Shown here in pieces: positions 1 to 7,928 of a stretch of DNA of 64,000 bases. The stretch is from Acuticoccus sp. MNP-M23. GTDB lineage: Bacteria > Pseudomonadota > Alphaproteobacteria > Rhizobiales > Amorphaceae. Both the position numbers and the translations under genes were made by a program. The first letter of the stretch is position 1. Each line of letters opens with the position of its first letter. The notes under the pieces were generated by a model. It saw nothing but the letters and a program-made list of their open reading frames with translations. It did not search any database and was not told the origin of the DNA. The stretch is from NCBI RefSeq assembly GCF_031195445.1, contig NZ_CP133480.1, positions 1,412,001-1,476,000 of the forward strand, written 5' to 3'.

Positions 1-1441
1 AGATCGACCGCCACGCGTTCTTCGACTGGTCCTTGCCGACGCCGAAGGTGGGGAGGTTCTCGTGCCCGTGCTGCGTCACCTTGTCCGAGGGTTCGCCGCG
101 CAAAATGTTGATGAGGTGCTCCACGCCGAACCGTTCGCGGGTGCGCACCACGGCGGACAGCGCCTTTTGCGCCAGCACCGTGGCATCGAAGGTTTCCACC
201 TTGCCGCCGCAAAGGTCGCAGTTGCCGCAGGGTTCCGCCGTTTCGCCAAAATAGTCGAGCAGGACGACGCGGCGGCAGCGCGGCGCCTCGCAAAGGGACA
301 CCAGCGCATTCACCTTGGCGTGCTCGATGGCCTTTTGCTCGGGCGTGGTCTCCGCGCCTTCGATCCACTGGCGGAACTGGCGGATCTCGCCGAAGCCGTA
401 GAGCGCGTGGGCGGTGGCGGGCAGACCATCGCGCCCGGCACGGCCGATCTCCTGATAATAGCTCTCGATGTTTTTCGGCAGGTCCATGTGGAAGACGAAC
501 CGCACGTCCGGCTTGTCGACACCCATGCCAAACGCAACGGTGGCGACCACGATCACCCCGTCCTCGCGCAGAAAAATATCCTGGTTGTGGTCGCGTTCGC
601 CGCGTTCCAGGCCCGCGTGGTAGGCGATCGCCTTCATGCCGCGCGCGGCGAGGAATGCGGCGGTTTCATCCACCTTGCGGCGGGATTGGCAGTAGATGAT
701 GCCGCTTTCGCCCTCGTGCGCCTTGAGGAAGGCGAGGAGCTCGGCCCGCCCGTCCTGCCGCGCGGTCATCGCCAGCGAGATGTTCGGCCGGTCGAACGAG
801 CGCACGAAAACGCGCGGCGCCGCGGCGAACAGGCGCTCGCCGATATCGTCGCGGGTGATCTTGTCGGCCGTCGCAGTGAAGGCAACGGTCTGCCTGATCC
901 CGAGGTCGCGCCGGACTTCGCCCAGCAGCCGATACTCCGGGCGGAAATCGTGGCCCCACTGGGAGACGCAGTGTGCCTCGTCCACCGCCATCATGGCAAT
1001 GGGCGCATCGCGCAGCGCGTGCAGCGTTTCGGCGGAAGAGAGCCGCTCCGGCGAGATGTAGAGGAGCTTGAGGTCGCCGGATGCAGCACGCGACAGGAGG
1101 CGCCGGTTGTCCGAGGCGTCGTTGGAGGAGTTGACCGCGCCGGCCTCCACGCCGAGGCCGCGCAGGGCCGACACCTGATCGCGCATCAGCGCAATCAGCG
1201 GCGAGACGACGATGGTGACGCCGGGCCGCATCAGCGCCGGGAGCTGATAGCAGAGCGACTTGCCGCCGCCCGTCGGCATCACGCCCAGCACTTCCTCGCC
1301 GGCGGCCACGGCATCGACGATCTCCTTCTGGCCGGGGCGGAAGGTCTCGAAGCCGAACACATCGTGCAGGATCTCGTCCGCGCCGCGCCGGTCACCGCCA
1401 GCGGGCGCCTTCGATGGGGCGAGGTCCAGAAGATCGCTCAT
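1..1441 (-). CDS. recQ: ATP-dependent DNA helicase RecQ (3' end beyond the window)
   Basis: Superfamily 2 3'-5' DNA helicase used in recombination and replication-fork repair. About 480 residues are visible; the C-terminal part, where an HRDC domain would lie, is outside the window. Seen in order: Walker A (MPTGGGKS), the DEAH box (VDEAHCVSQWGHDF), the second RecA lobe with the arginine-rich QEIGRAGRDG motif VI, then the RecQ zinc domain (cysteines in EAPRCRR and CGNCDLC). The ATG at 1441 overlaps the stop of the upstream dCTP deaminase gene as ATGA, so the two genes are probably translationally coupled. Confidence 0.95.
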   Translation of the reverse strand, partial: MSDLLDLAPSKAPAGGDRRGADEILHDVFGFETFRPGQKEIVDAVAAGEEVLGVMPTGGGKSLCYQLPALMRPGVTIVVSPLIALMRDQVSALRGLGVEAGAVNSSNDASDNRRLLSRAASGDLKLLYISPERLSSAETLHALRDAPIAMMAVDEAHCVSQWGHDFRPEYRLLGEVRRDLGIRQTVAFTATADKITRDDIGERLFAAAPRVFVRSFDRPNISLAMTARQDGRAELLAFLKAHEGESGIIYCQSRRKVDETAAFLAARGMKAIAYHAGLERGERDHNQDIFLREDGVIVVATVAFGMGVDKPDVRFVFHMDLPKNIESYYQEIGRAGRDGLPATAHALYGFGEIRQFRQWIEGAETTPEQKAIEHAKVNALVSLCEAPRCRRVVLLDYFGETAEPCGNCDLCGGKVETFDATVLAQKALSAVVRTRERFGVEHLINILRGEPSDKVTQHGHENLPTFGVGKDQSKNAWRSI

Positions 1442-2502
1442 GGCACCGCCTTGAAGTGCTTGGAGAGTTTCAACGATTGCGCCTGATAGTTTGACTTGAT
1501 GTCCGTACCATACAACTGATCCGGCAATTCAGCCATACGTTCATATGCGAGCCGTGCCACAACCTGACCGTGCTCCAGAATGAACGGCACCTCGCGCGAG
1601 CGCACCTCCAGCACCGCGCGCGACGGCACGGTGCCGAAGCCGGGGTCGAAGAAGCCCGCGTAGTGGGCGCGGAATTCGCCGACCAGCGGGTCGAACGGCA
1701 CCATTTCGGCTGCGTACTGGGGCGGGATGGTCACCGCCTCGCGACTCATCAGGATGTAGAATTCGTTGGGGTCGAGGATCAGGCGGCCGTCCTTGGCCTC
1801 GATGGGGTCCCAGAATTCGGCCATGTCGAGGCCGTCGCGCTTGTCGACGTCGATCAGCGCGGTGTGGCGCTTGGCGCGGTAGCCTGCGGGGCGGCCGGCC
1901 TCGGGCATGAGATCGATCGAGACGTTGAGGCCATCGTGGATGCGCGCGTCCGGCGTTGCGATGGGCGTTTCGCGGTGAACCTCGGTGAGGGCGGCATCGG
2001 TGAGGCGCGCGTCGCCCCGGCGGAACCGGATCTGGCTGAGGCGGGAGCCGGCGCGCACGAGAATGGGGAAGGTGCGCGGCGAAATCTCCACCGCCAGCGC
2101 ACCGCGGTAGCCGGCGGGCGCAAAGTCGAACCCGCCCGCCCCGTCTGCGATCACGCGGGTAAACACGTCGAGCCGGCCGGTGGAGCTTTTGGGGTTGGTG
2201 GAGGCGGCAACGTCCGCCGGAAGCGCCAGCTGCTCCTGCAGCGGCACGAGATAGACGCAGCCGGTTTCCAGCACCGCGCCCTGCGAAAGGTCGATGGTGT
2301 GGAGGCGCACGCTCTCCACCTTCGCGGCCAGCCGCTCGCCCCTGCCAGGCAGGAAGCTGGCGCGGATGCGGTGCGCCACCGGCCCAAGCCGCAGGTCGAG
2401 GCTGGCCGGCTGAAGCTGGCCGGGCTCGATGCCCGCGGCGGCATCAATGGACCCGTCCGCAATCAGCCGTTCGATCGCCTGCCGCGGCAGGATACCTTCC
2501 AT
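1438..2502 (-). CDS. dcd: 2'-deoxycytidine 5'-triphosphate deaminase, long two-domain form
   Basis: Deaminates dCTP to dUTP in the cytoplasm for thymidylate synthesis. The product is 354 residues, about twice the length of the enterobacterial enzyme; this is the long form known in alphaproteobacteria. It appears to be two tandem dUTPase-fold halves: an N-terminal half with LQPASLDLRLG and a C-terminal half with an AHYAGFFDPGFG motif. The ATG at 2502 has AGGGG six bases upstream and is preferred to the adjacent GTG at 2505. Its stop overlaps the recQ start. The family is clear; the repeat interpretation is inference. Confidence 0.9.
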   Translation of the reverse strand: MEGILPRQAIERLIADGSIDAAAGIEPGQLQPASLDLRLGPVAHRIRASFLPGRGERLAAKVESVRLHTIDLSQGAVLETGCVYLVPLQEQLALPADVAASTNPKSSTGRLDVFTRVIADGAGGFDFAPAGYRGALAVEISPRTFPILVRAGSRLSQIRFRRGDARLTDAALTEVHRETPIATPDARIHDGLNVSIDLMPEAGRPAGYRAKRHTALIDVDKRDGLDMAEFWDPIEAKDGRLILDPNEFYILMSREAVTIPPQYAAEMVPFDPLVGEFRAHYAGFFDPGFGTVPSRAVLEVRSREVPFILEHGQVVARLAYERMAELPDQLYGTDIKSNYQAQSLKLSKHFKAVP

Positions 2503-2607
2503 CACGCGCCCCTGAATTTTGTCGTCAATTGTCAGCGTTAGCAGGCGCGTGCGGGCGACGCGACGGCAGTATCGGGGATATCCCGGCTCTCCACCGCCCG
2601 TCCGCTG

Positions 2608-2901
2608 TCAGACCGGGCGATAAAGGTCGCCCCACATGGGGTCCCAGGCGGCATCGTCGCCCATCACCACCACCGGCATCTTCATGGTGTTGGCAAGCTG
2701 GATCGCGCCGCGGAAGGCGTCCTTGCGGGCAAGCGGTTCGCTCACCTTTTCCGCCTCGGCCGGCGTGCCGTCTTCGGCCGGCGCTGCGCCAGGGCCCGGC
2801 ACATGCACCCGCGCCATCTCGGGGTCCCCTCCGGCGGCAAGTTCCAGCGTGATGGCGTCGTCCTGAACTTCGTCAACGATCTCGAATCTGTTGCGGCGCA
2901 C
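2608..2901 (-). CDS. Small conserved-type hypothetical protein (97 aa)
   Basis: I do not recognise this protein. It reads as 97 residues from a GTG start that has GAGG eight bases upstream. The middle is acidic and Ala/Pro-rich, and the ordered C-terminal half contains AIQLANTMKMPVVVMGDDAAWDPMWGD. There is no signal peptide or membrane segment. It begins 19 bases after the large TonB-like gene on the same strand and is probably transcribed with it. The frame is supported by GC-rich third positions; its function is unknown. Confidence 0.6.
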   Translation of the reverse strand: MRRNRFEIVDEVQDDAITLELAAGGDPEMARVHVPGPGAAPAEDGTPAEAEKVSEPLARKDAFRGAIQLANTMKMPVVVMGDDAAWDPMWGDLYRPV

Positions 2902-2919
2902 GGGGTCGTCCTCTCCGGC

Positions 2920-5262
2920 TCAATCCTCGTCATCCATTGTTTGAATGATTGTGGAGAGAATTTCCACCTCGCCGCCCCGGTCGAGCAGAGCGGCGAGACG
3001 GGGTTGAAGCGCCTCCACGTAGGCGGCGGCGGGCTCGTCCTGCGGGCGTTCGGCAAACAGCCGCTCCGACGTTGCGGTCACGACGATCAGCTCCTCGCTT
3101 GCCGGCGGCCGCAGGGTGATGGGGAGGCCAAGCCCCGGCCGGCCCACCGTCACCTGCTTGTTGGGCGGAAACGGATCGTCCGGCCATAAATGACTGTCGA
3201 GATGGACGACGGAGCCGTCGAGCGCGAAATAGTCGATCAGAATATGGCTCGGAAATTCAGGCGTGCGGAACTGAAGCAGAAGCTGCTTGTAGGCGAGAAA
3301 CTCCTTAATGGAGGGCTGCTCCCGCTCCGGCAGCACCAGAGACTCCCCGCCCGGCCGGCTTTCCAGCGCTGCCACCAGCTCGGCGAAGGCGCAGGGGAAT
3401 GACAGCACCGCTATGTCCGGCTCCACCGTCTCGACGCCGGGGACACCGCGGGCGGCCCGGATGACCGCGTCGCGCGCCGCCCTCGACCCGGCAATACCCG
3501 ACAGCGACACCGAACCGGCGCCGCGGGAGAGGCCCGCCACCCGTGCGCAGGGCGTCTTGTCCAGTGCATCGTTCACCGCCTGCGACAGGTCGTAAAGTCG
3601 CGGGGCCAGCCGGGCGCCCGCCCCCGAAGTGGCCGCCCGCGGCGCGGCGCTCGCGGTTGCTGCCGCTGCCGCTGCTGCCACAGCCCGCGGCGCAATCCGG
3701 CTCGCTGCACCGGGCGTGGCGCGGGTGCCGCTGGGGCGCTGGGCTGCGGTTGCCGCCGCTGCCACTGCTGCCACAGCCCGCGGCGCAATCCGGCTCGCTG
3801 CACCGGGCGTGGCGCGGGTGCCGCTGGGGCGCTGGGCTGCGGCGGCGCGCAGCGGGAGCGAAGGCGCGACCGCTGCAACGGGGGTCAACGCCGCGCGAGA
3901 TGCAGGCGCACCGGCCGCCGCTGCCGCCAGCGCCGCGGGGGCCGACGGTACGCGCGCTTCACCGCCCGCCGGCTCGCTCGGCGGCGCCGGAACCGTTGCG
4001 GCCTGTGGCGCGGCCGCCATAATTGTCGCAGCGCTGCCCTGCCCCGACGGCGCCAAAGGCGCGACCGCGCGGGCCGCAACGGCCGTGGCCGCTGACGGCG
4101 GGCGCGGTGCCAGTGCAGCAGACGCCGCGCGCCGCAACGGCAGGGCCGCCGTGACCGCAGGTGCCGCAACTCTACTGCCCGCAAACGCCGGTGCGGCGGC
4201 GCGCACTGCCGATGCTGCCGACGTGCCGACCGGCGGCGCTGCGCCTGCGGCCGCTGCCACGACGCGCCCCGCCCGTCCCGCCGTGGCGGGCGCACGGGCG
4301 GCAGGCCCCGGCTCCGGCACGGACACAGCAGCCGGTTGTGCGGCAGAGGGTCGCGCCGCCACGAGTGTCGCGCCGCCTTCGGTGCCGGGCAGCTGCGTTG
4401 GGGGCGGCGCATTGATCGCAGCAACCGTCGCGGCCGGGGCGGCGCGGGGAGGCGGCGCCGCAACAACCGAAGCTGCCGTGCGCTCGGCCACGGGTGCGGC
4501 CACGCCTGGAACCGCCGCATCGGCCGCCGGCGGCGCCTGGGCCGTGGCCGCAACGTCAGGCCGGGCGGTTTCGCTGGCTGGCCGCACGGCCACGGACGGC
4601 TCCAGCGGCACTGGCGGTCGCGCGTGGCGGGCGCCTGCCGCCGGTGCAGACACCGCGGCAACGGCGGGGCCTGCTACGGGCGCGGCTTCGACGGCCTTTG
4701 AAACGGCTGCCCTGGGGATGGGAGACGGGACCGCAGTCTGACCGACCGCCGGAGCCGCGGCAAGCGGACCGGCCGGAACAGAAGCCGCGGCGGGCGCGGC
4801 TGCCGTTTGCGCCGATGCTGGCCCGGCCGCGGCCTGCGCCGGAACCAGCGGGGGAAGCGCCGCAGCCTCCACTGGCGCAGTGTCAGAGGCAGGCGCCTGC
4901 GGCACACGCTGTCCGGCACGCTGGGGCGGCTCGGGGTCGATTTCCGGCGCTGCATCCTGCTGCTCGGGCTCCGGCGGGGCGGCGAGATCGTCCGCAATCG
5001 CGGCCGGGGCTGGCGCGGGCGGACGCTCCGTCGGCCGCCGCATCCCGTCCAGATCGCGCAAGGCGATGATCTCGACCTTGATGGCCTCGCGCCGCTCCGT
5101 CAGCGTGGCGAGATCCGGCGGCGGATCGAACAGCACCGTCCAGCCGAGGCCGACGTGCAGCGCAAGCGCCACCGTCATCGCCGCCTTGCGGCCGCGGCGC
5201 GAAGGTTGCGATGGCAACAGCGCGCGGTCGCGCTCCTCCACGTGTGGCCAGTTCATCGTCAT
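2920..5262 (-). CDS. TonB-like membrane-anchored Ala/Pro-rich protein with BON-like and DUF4384-like C-terminus
   Basis: A 780-residue protein of unknown function. Residues about 28-45 form one membrane-spanning segment (TVALALHVGLGWTVLF) followed by PPP and a charged stretch, an N-terminal layout like TonB/TolA energy transducers. Residues about 85-550 are low-complexity Ala/Pro/Arg, suited to spanning the periplasm. The ordered last ~230 residues lack a TonB C-terminal domain. They hold a BON-like segment (VSLSGIAGSRAARDAVIRAA) and a region resembling DUF4384 (LPITLRPPASEELIVVTATS). The low-complexity part contains a perfect internal duplication (see 3672-3842). It is divergent from the secreted gene at 5321. 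No strong ribosome site precedes the ATG; a second ATG lies at 5256. Confidence 0.75.
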   Translation of the reverse strand: MTMNWPHVEERDRALLPSQPSRRGRKAAMTVALALHVGLGWTVLFDPPPDLATLTERREAIKVEIIALRDLDGMRRPTERPPAPAPAAIADDLAAPPEPEQQDAAPEIDPEPPQRAGQRVPQAPASDTAPVEAAALPPLVPAQAAAGPASAQTAAAPAAASVPAGPLAAAPAVGQTAVPSPIPRAAVSKAVEAAPVAGPAVAAVSAPAAGARHARPPVPLEPSVAVRPASETARPDVAATAQAPPAADAAVPGVAAPVAERTAASVVAAPPPRAAPAATVAAINAPPPTQLPGTEGGATLVAARPSAAQPAAVSVPEPGPAARAPATAGRAGRVVAAAAGAAPPVGTSAASAVRAAAPAFAGSRVAAPAVTAALPLRRAASAALAPRPPSAATAVAARAVAPLAPSGQGSAATIMAAAPQAATVPAPPSEPAGGEARVPSAPAALAAAAAGAPASRAALTPVAAVAPSLPLRAAAAQRPSGTRATPGAASRIAPRAVAAVAAAATAAQRPSGTRATPGAASRIAPRAVAAAAAAATASAAPRAATSGAGARLAPRLYDLSQAVNDALDKTPCARVAGLSRGAGSVSLSGIAGSRAARDAVIRAARGVPGVETVEPDIAVLSFPCAFAELVAALESRPGGESLVLPEREQPSIKEFLAYKQLLLQFRTPEFPSHILIDYFALDGSVVHLDSHLWPDDPFPPNKQVTVGRPGLGLPITLRPPASEELIVVTATSERLFAERPQDEPAAAYVEALQPRLAALLDRGGEVEILSTIIQTMDDED
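3672..3842. repeat. Tandem 78-bp perfect direct repeat (93-bp period)
   Basis: Positions 3672-3749 and 3765-3842 are identical over 78 bp and start 93 bp apart. The unit encodes a 31-residue Ala/Pro/Arg block (QRPSGTRATPGAASRIAPRA) inside the low-complexity region of the TonB-like gene. Identity at the nucleotide level implies a recent in-frame duplication, so the linker length may vary between strains. Confidence 0.9.
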
Positions 5263-5320
5263 CGTGCCATTCTAGCGACAACAGCCTTTCCGAACCATCA
5301 CACCAGCCTTTGAGGCCCCC

Positions 5321-5761
5321 ATGTTCCGCCGGCTTGCCCTGACGCTCGGCTTCCTCCTCGCCGCCGCCCCCATTGCCGCGGCACAGGAAGCCACCCCGCA
5401 ATCCCCCGCCGCGCAGACCGCGCCGCCCCAACAACTGGCCGTTGAGCTCAACAAGCTGGAGCCTGTGGACGGCGCCTGCCGGGCCTATTTCATCATCCGC
5501 AACGAGACCGAAAGCCCGCTGGACGGCCTGGAGCTGGACACATTTCTGTTCGGCAGTGACGAGATCATCCTCCAGCGCCTCGCGCTGCCATTCGGGCCGG
5601 TGGACGCCGGACGCATGCAGATCTTCCCGTTCGATCTCGCGCTTGGCTGCGGCGATATCGGCAAGCTTTTCGTCAACGAGGTGCTGCGCTGCGACGGGAT
5701 CGAAGGGTGTGCGGACGCTCTTGCGATGACGAGCCGCGCCGACGCGGGGCTCGATCACTAG
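5321..5761 (+). CDS. Secreted hypothetical protein (146 aa)
   Basis: I do not recognise the family. Residues 1-22 are a Sec signal peptide (MFRRLALTLGFLLAAAPIAAAQ) with an AxA cleavage site, then a Pro/Gln/Ala linker to about residue 38. The ordered domain has four cysteines (GACRAYF, LGCGDIG, LRCDGIEGCAD), compatible with two periplasmic disulfides. The text LDGLELDTFLFGSDEIILQR looks like a beta-sandwich. It is divergent from the TonB-like gene across 58 bp, which may reflect a shared periplasmic role; that is inference only. Confidence 0.75.
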   Translation: MFRRLALTLGFLLAAAPIAAAQEATPQSPAAQTAPPQQLAVELNKLEPVDGACRAYFIIRNETESPLDGLELDTFLFGSDEIILQRLALPFGPVDAGRMQIFPFDLALGCGDIGKLFVNEVLRCDGIEGCADALAMTSRADAGLDH

Positions 5762-5796
5762 GCGCAACAGCGCGCGTTGGCCGCCCCAGGCGCGGC

Positions 5797-7146
5797 TCAG
5801 CCGGGCCTGCGGGCCGTCAGCATGTAGCCGTGCACCGGCTTGCCCTGTTCCATGCGCAGGACCTGCGGCTCGACGCTGACGGCCTCGAAGCCGGCGGCCG
5901 CAAATGTCTTTGCAAGGTAGGCGCTGCCGTGGGTGTAGCGCCCGCTATAGCCAAGGGTCACCGCATTCTCGTCATCATCGGCCTCGAACGTGCCGATCAT
6001 CACGCCGCCCGGCTCCAGCGCGGCCAGTGCGTTGGCGGAAAACGCATCCATCGGCCCCACGTAACACAGGGAGTCGGCCGCAATGATCGCGCCGAACCCC
6101 CGCTCCACCGCGCCAAGATAGGCGATGAATTCCGCCTTCTCCAACGCATCGTAGACGCCGCGCGTCTTCGCCTTGGCGAGCATCTTGCCGGAGAGGTCGA
6201 TCCCCGTGAGATGGCCGACCCGGCCCTGGATCAGCGGGCCGACAAGTCCCGTACCGCATCCAACGTCCAGCACCGAGACGCGGCGGTCGCCCACCATGGC
6301 CGCCAGCGAGTCGCGCACCAGTTCCGGTGCCCGGTACTCAAGCATCTCCAGCTTTGAATCGAACGAGGCGGCGAACTTGTCGAACACATCCTCGACGTAG
6401 GCGTCGGAGGCCCGCTCGGGCACACGGCCTTCCAGCGCTGCCAGGTGGTGCAACGCGGTCGGATCGTCCGGCGTCTCTTCCAGCCACTGGTAGAAGACGG
6501 CCTTCGCCTTCTCCGCTTCACCCAGATAGGCGTAGGCCACACCCAGAAGCTTGCGGCCGACGGTGCTTTCCGGCAGCAGCGTCACCGAACGCAACGCGCA
6601 TTCGACCGACTCCTGGATCCGCCCCGCGCTGAGAAGCAGGTTGCCGAGATTGTGCCAGGGCCCGGCATCCTCCGGGGCCAGCGCTATCGCCTTGCGCAGC
6701 GCCTCTTCGGCCACCTCGATCCGGCCGAGGGTGCGCAGGAGAACACCCATGTTGTTCCATGCGCCGGCATGGTCGGGCGCCAGCTCCAGCATCCGCTTGT
6801 AGGCATCCACCGCGCTGTCGGCTTCGCCGGCCTCCAGAAGCACGTTGCCGTAGTTCATGAAGGTGCCGGGCGAGTCCGGCGCGGCTTCGGTGGCGCGCTG
6901 CAACAGATCGAGCGCCTCGGTCTCCCGGCCCTGCCCGTGACGCAGAACGCCGAGGAACTGGAGGGCAGACGAGTTGTCCGGTTCGTGCGCCAGAACGGCC
7001 GTGTAGATCTCTTCGGCCTGCTCCACGTTGCCACGGCGGTGCATTTCCACTGCGAGCTGAAGCGCTTCCTGCGGTGAGGTGACCACGCGCTCGCGCGGCC
7101 GTGCCGAGGCTTCAACGGGGTTGGCGTCGTTCTCTTGTACGTCCAT
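5797..7146 (-). CDS. TPR-repeat protein fused to a class I SAM methyltransferase
   Basis: The N-terminal ~240 residues are tandem tetratricopeptide repeats (for example LEPGEADSAVDAYKRMLELAPDH-type helices with A-W-N-N and P-W-H-N-L motifs). The C-terminal ~200 residues are a SAM-dependent methyltransferase with motif I LDVGCGTGLVG. This architecture matches predicted TPR-containing methyltransferases (COG4976 type); the substrate is unknown. The reading frame extends upstream to 7284, but the ATG at 7146 has GGAG nine bases before it and is the better start. It is divergent from tssB across 226 bp, which hints at a link to type VI secretion without proving one. Confidence 0.85.
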   Translation of the reverse strand: MDVQENDANPVEASARPRERVVTSPQEALQLAVEMHRRGNVEQAEEIYTAVLAHEPDNSSALQFLGVLRHGQGRETEALDLLQRATEAAPDSPGTFMNYGNVLLEAGEADSAVDAYKRMLELAPDHAGAWNNMGVLLRTLGRIEVAEEALRKAIALAPEDAGPWHNLGNLLLSAGRIQESVECALRSVTLLPESTVGRKLLGVAYAYLGEAEKAKAVFYQWLEETPDDPTALHHLAALEGRVPERASDAYVEDVFDKFAASFDSKLEMLEYRAPELVRDSLAAMVGDRRVSVLDVGCGTGLVGPLIQGRVGHLTGIDLSGKMLAKAKTRGVYDALEKAEFIAYLGAVERGFGAIIAADSLCYVGPMDAFSANALAALEPGGVMIGTFEADDDENAVTLGYSGRYTHGSAYLAKTFAAAGFEAVSVEPQVLRMEQGKPVHGYMLTARRPG

Positions 7147-7302
7147 GAGCATTGGCTCCAATATGGCGTTTAAAGAAATTATCTCGAAAAATTTGGACGG
7201 CATGTGATGGAATGCACGGATCCATGCCACAAGACGGCCACAATCACTGCAATCTTCAAGCATTGCGCAGGTGTTTGCGACCAAAAAATAATAGATTCTG
7301 CG

Positions 7303-7331
7303 TTGACGGACGCCGCTTCCTGCGGCTTATC
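7303..7331 (+). promoter_or_regulatory. Predicted sigma-70 promoter of the T6SS operon
   Basis: TTGACG (7303-7308) is followed after 17 bp by CTTATC (7326-7331), close to the alphaproteobacterial housekeeping promoter pattern. Transcription would start near 7338, leaving a leader of about 35 nt before the tssB ATG. Confidence 0.5.
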
Positions 7332-7372
7332 TGTGTTCGAGCATTTTTGAAACCTTATTGAGGGAGGCAACC

Positions 7373-7900
7373 ATGCCAAGCGGTGGGCAAGGTTTTATCG
7401 GCCGAAACCGGCCGCCTCGGGTCCATATTACTTATGAAGATCCATACGACGCCGAGCAGCTGGTCGAACTCCCCTTCGTGATGGGGGTGCTGTCCGACCT
7501 TTCCGGCAACGCTGCCGGCAAGGACAAGGCGGAAGTCTCGGATCGGACGTTTTCGAAAGTGGACATGGATAATTTCACCAAGTTCATGGAATCGGTCGAC
7601 CCGGGAATCGCGATGGCAATTGCCAACAAACTCGATCCGGACTCCACTGAGAAAATGTCTGTGCAGATGAATTTCAAGCGCATGGAAGATTTTTCGCCAG
7701 CGGCGGTCGCACGGGCGGTCCCTTCGACGCAGAAACTTCTTGAGGCGCGCGAGCAGCTTTCTCACCTCTTGCGGTTCATGGACGGCAAGTCGGGCGCGTC
7801 CAGTCAGATCAAGGCTCTGCTCCAGGATCCCGATCTTATGGCGGCCCTCCAGAAGCGCGCGGCCGCCCAGGGCGGCAACACCGCCGACGACGGCTCTTGA
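7373..7900 (+). CDS. tssB: Type VI secretion sheath small subunit TssB (VipA/ImpB)
   Basis: Forms the contractile T6SS sheath together with TssC in the cytoplasm. The 175-residue product has the family layout: the N-terminal NRPPRVHITYEDPYDAEQ, the LPFVMGVLSDLSG block, then DFSPAAVARAVPSTQKLLEARE and the C-terminal helix that binds TssC. The start is ATG 7373, with GGGAGG seven bases upstream, rather than the in-frame site at 7358. It is the first gene of a seven-gene T6SS run; tssC follows after 28 bp. Confidence 0.95.
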   Translation: MPSGGQGFIGRNRPPRVHITYEDPYDAEQLVELPFVMGVLSDLSGNAAGKDKAEVSDRTFSKVDMDNFTKFMESVDPGIAMAIANKLDPDSTEKMSVQMNFKRMEDFSPAAVARAVPSTQKLLEAREQLSHLLRFMDGKSGASSQIKALLQDPDLMAALQKRAAAQGGNTADDGS

Positions 7901-7928
7901 TCCATAACCCTTTGTTTTGAGGAATATT

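Noticed and set aside
62-1486. A 474-residue open frame on the plus strand over recQ
   Set aside because: It is the antisense shadow of recQ in GC-rich DNA; the minus strand gives an unambiguous helicase.
3672-3842. Direct repeats considered as a CRISPR-like array
   Set aside because: Only two copies exist, they are in frame inside a gene and encode a 31-residue block; there are no spacers.
3629-4741. Ala-rich 370-residue plus-strand frame
   Set aside because: It is the mirror of the low-complexity linker of the TonB-like gene and has no independent start signal or domain.
7212-7229. Sigma-54-like promoter on the minus strand before the TPR-methyltransferase (TGGCA...TGCA)
   Set aside because: The GG-to-GC spacing is 11 rather than the required 10, so it fails the rule.
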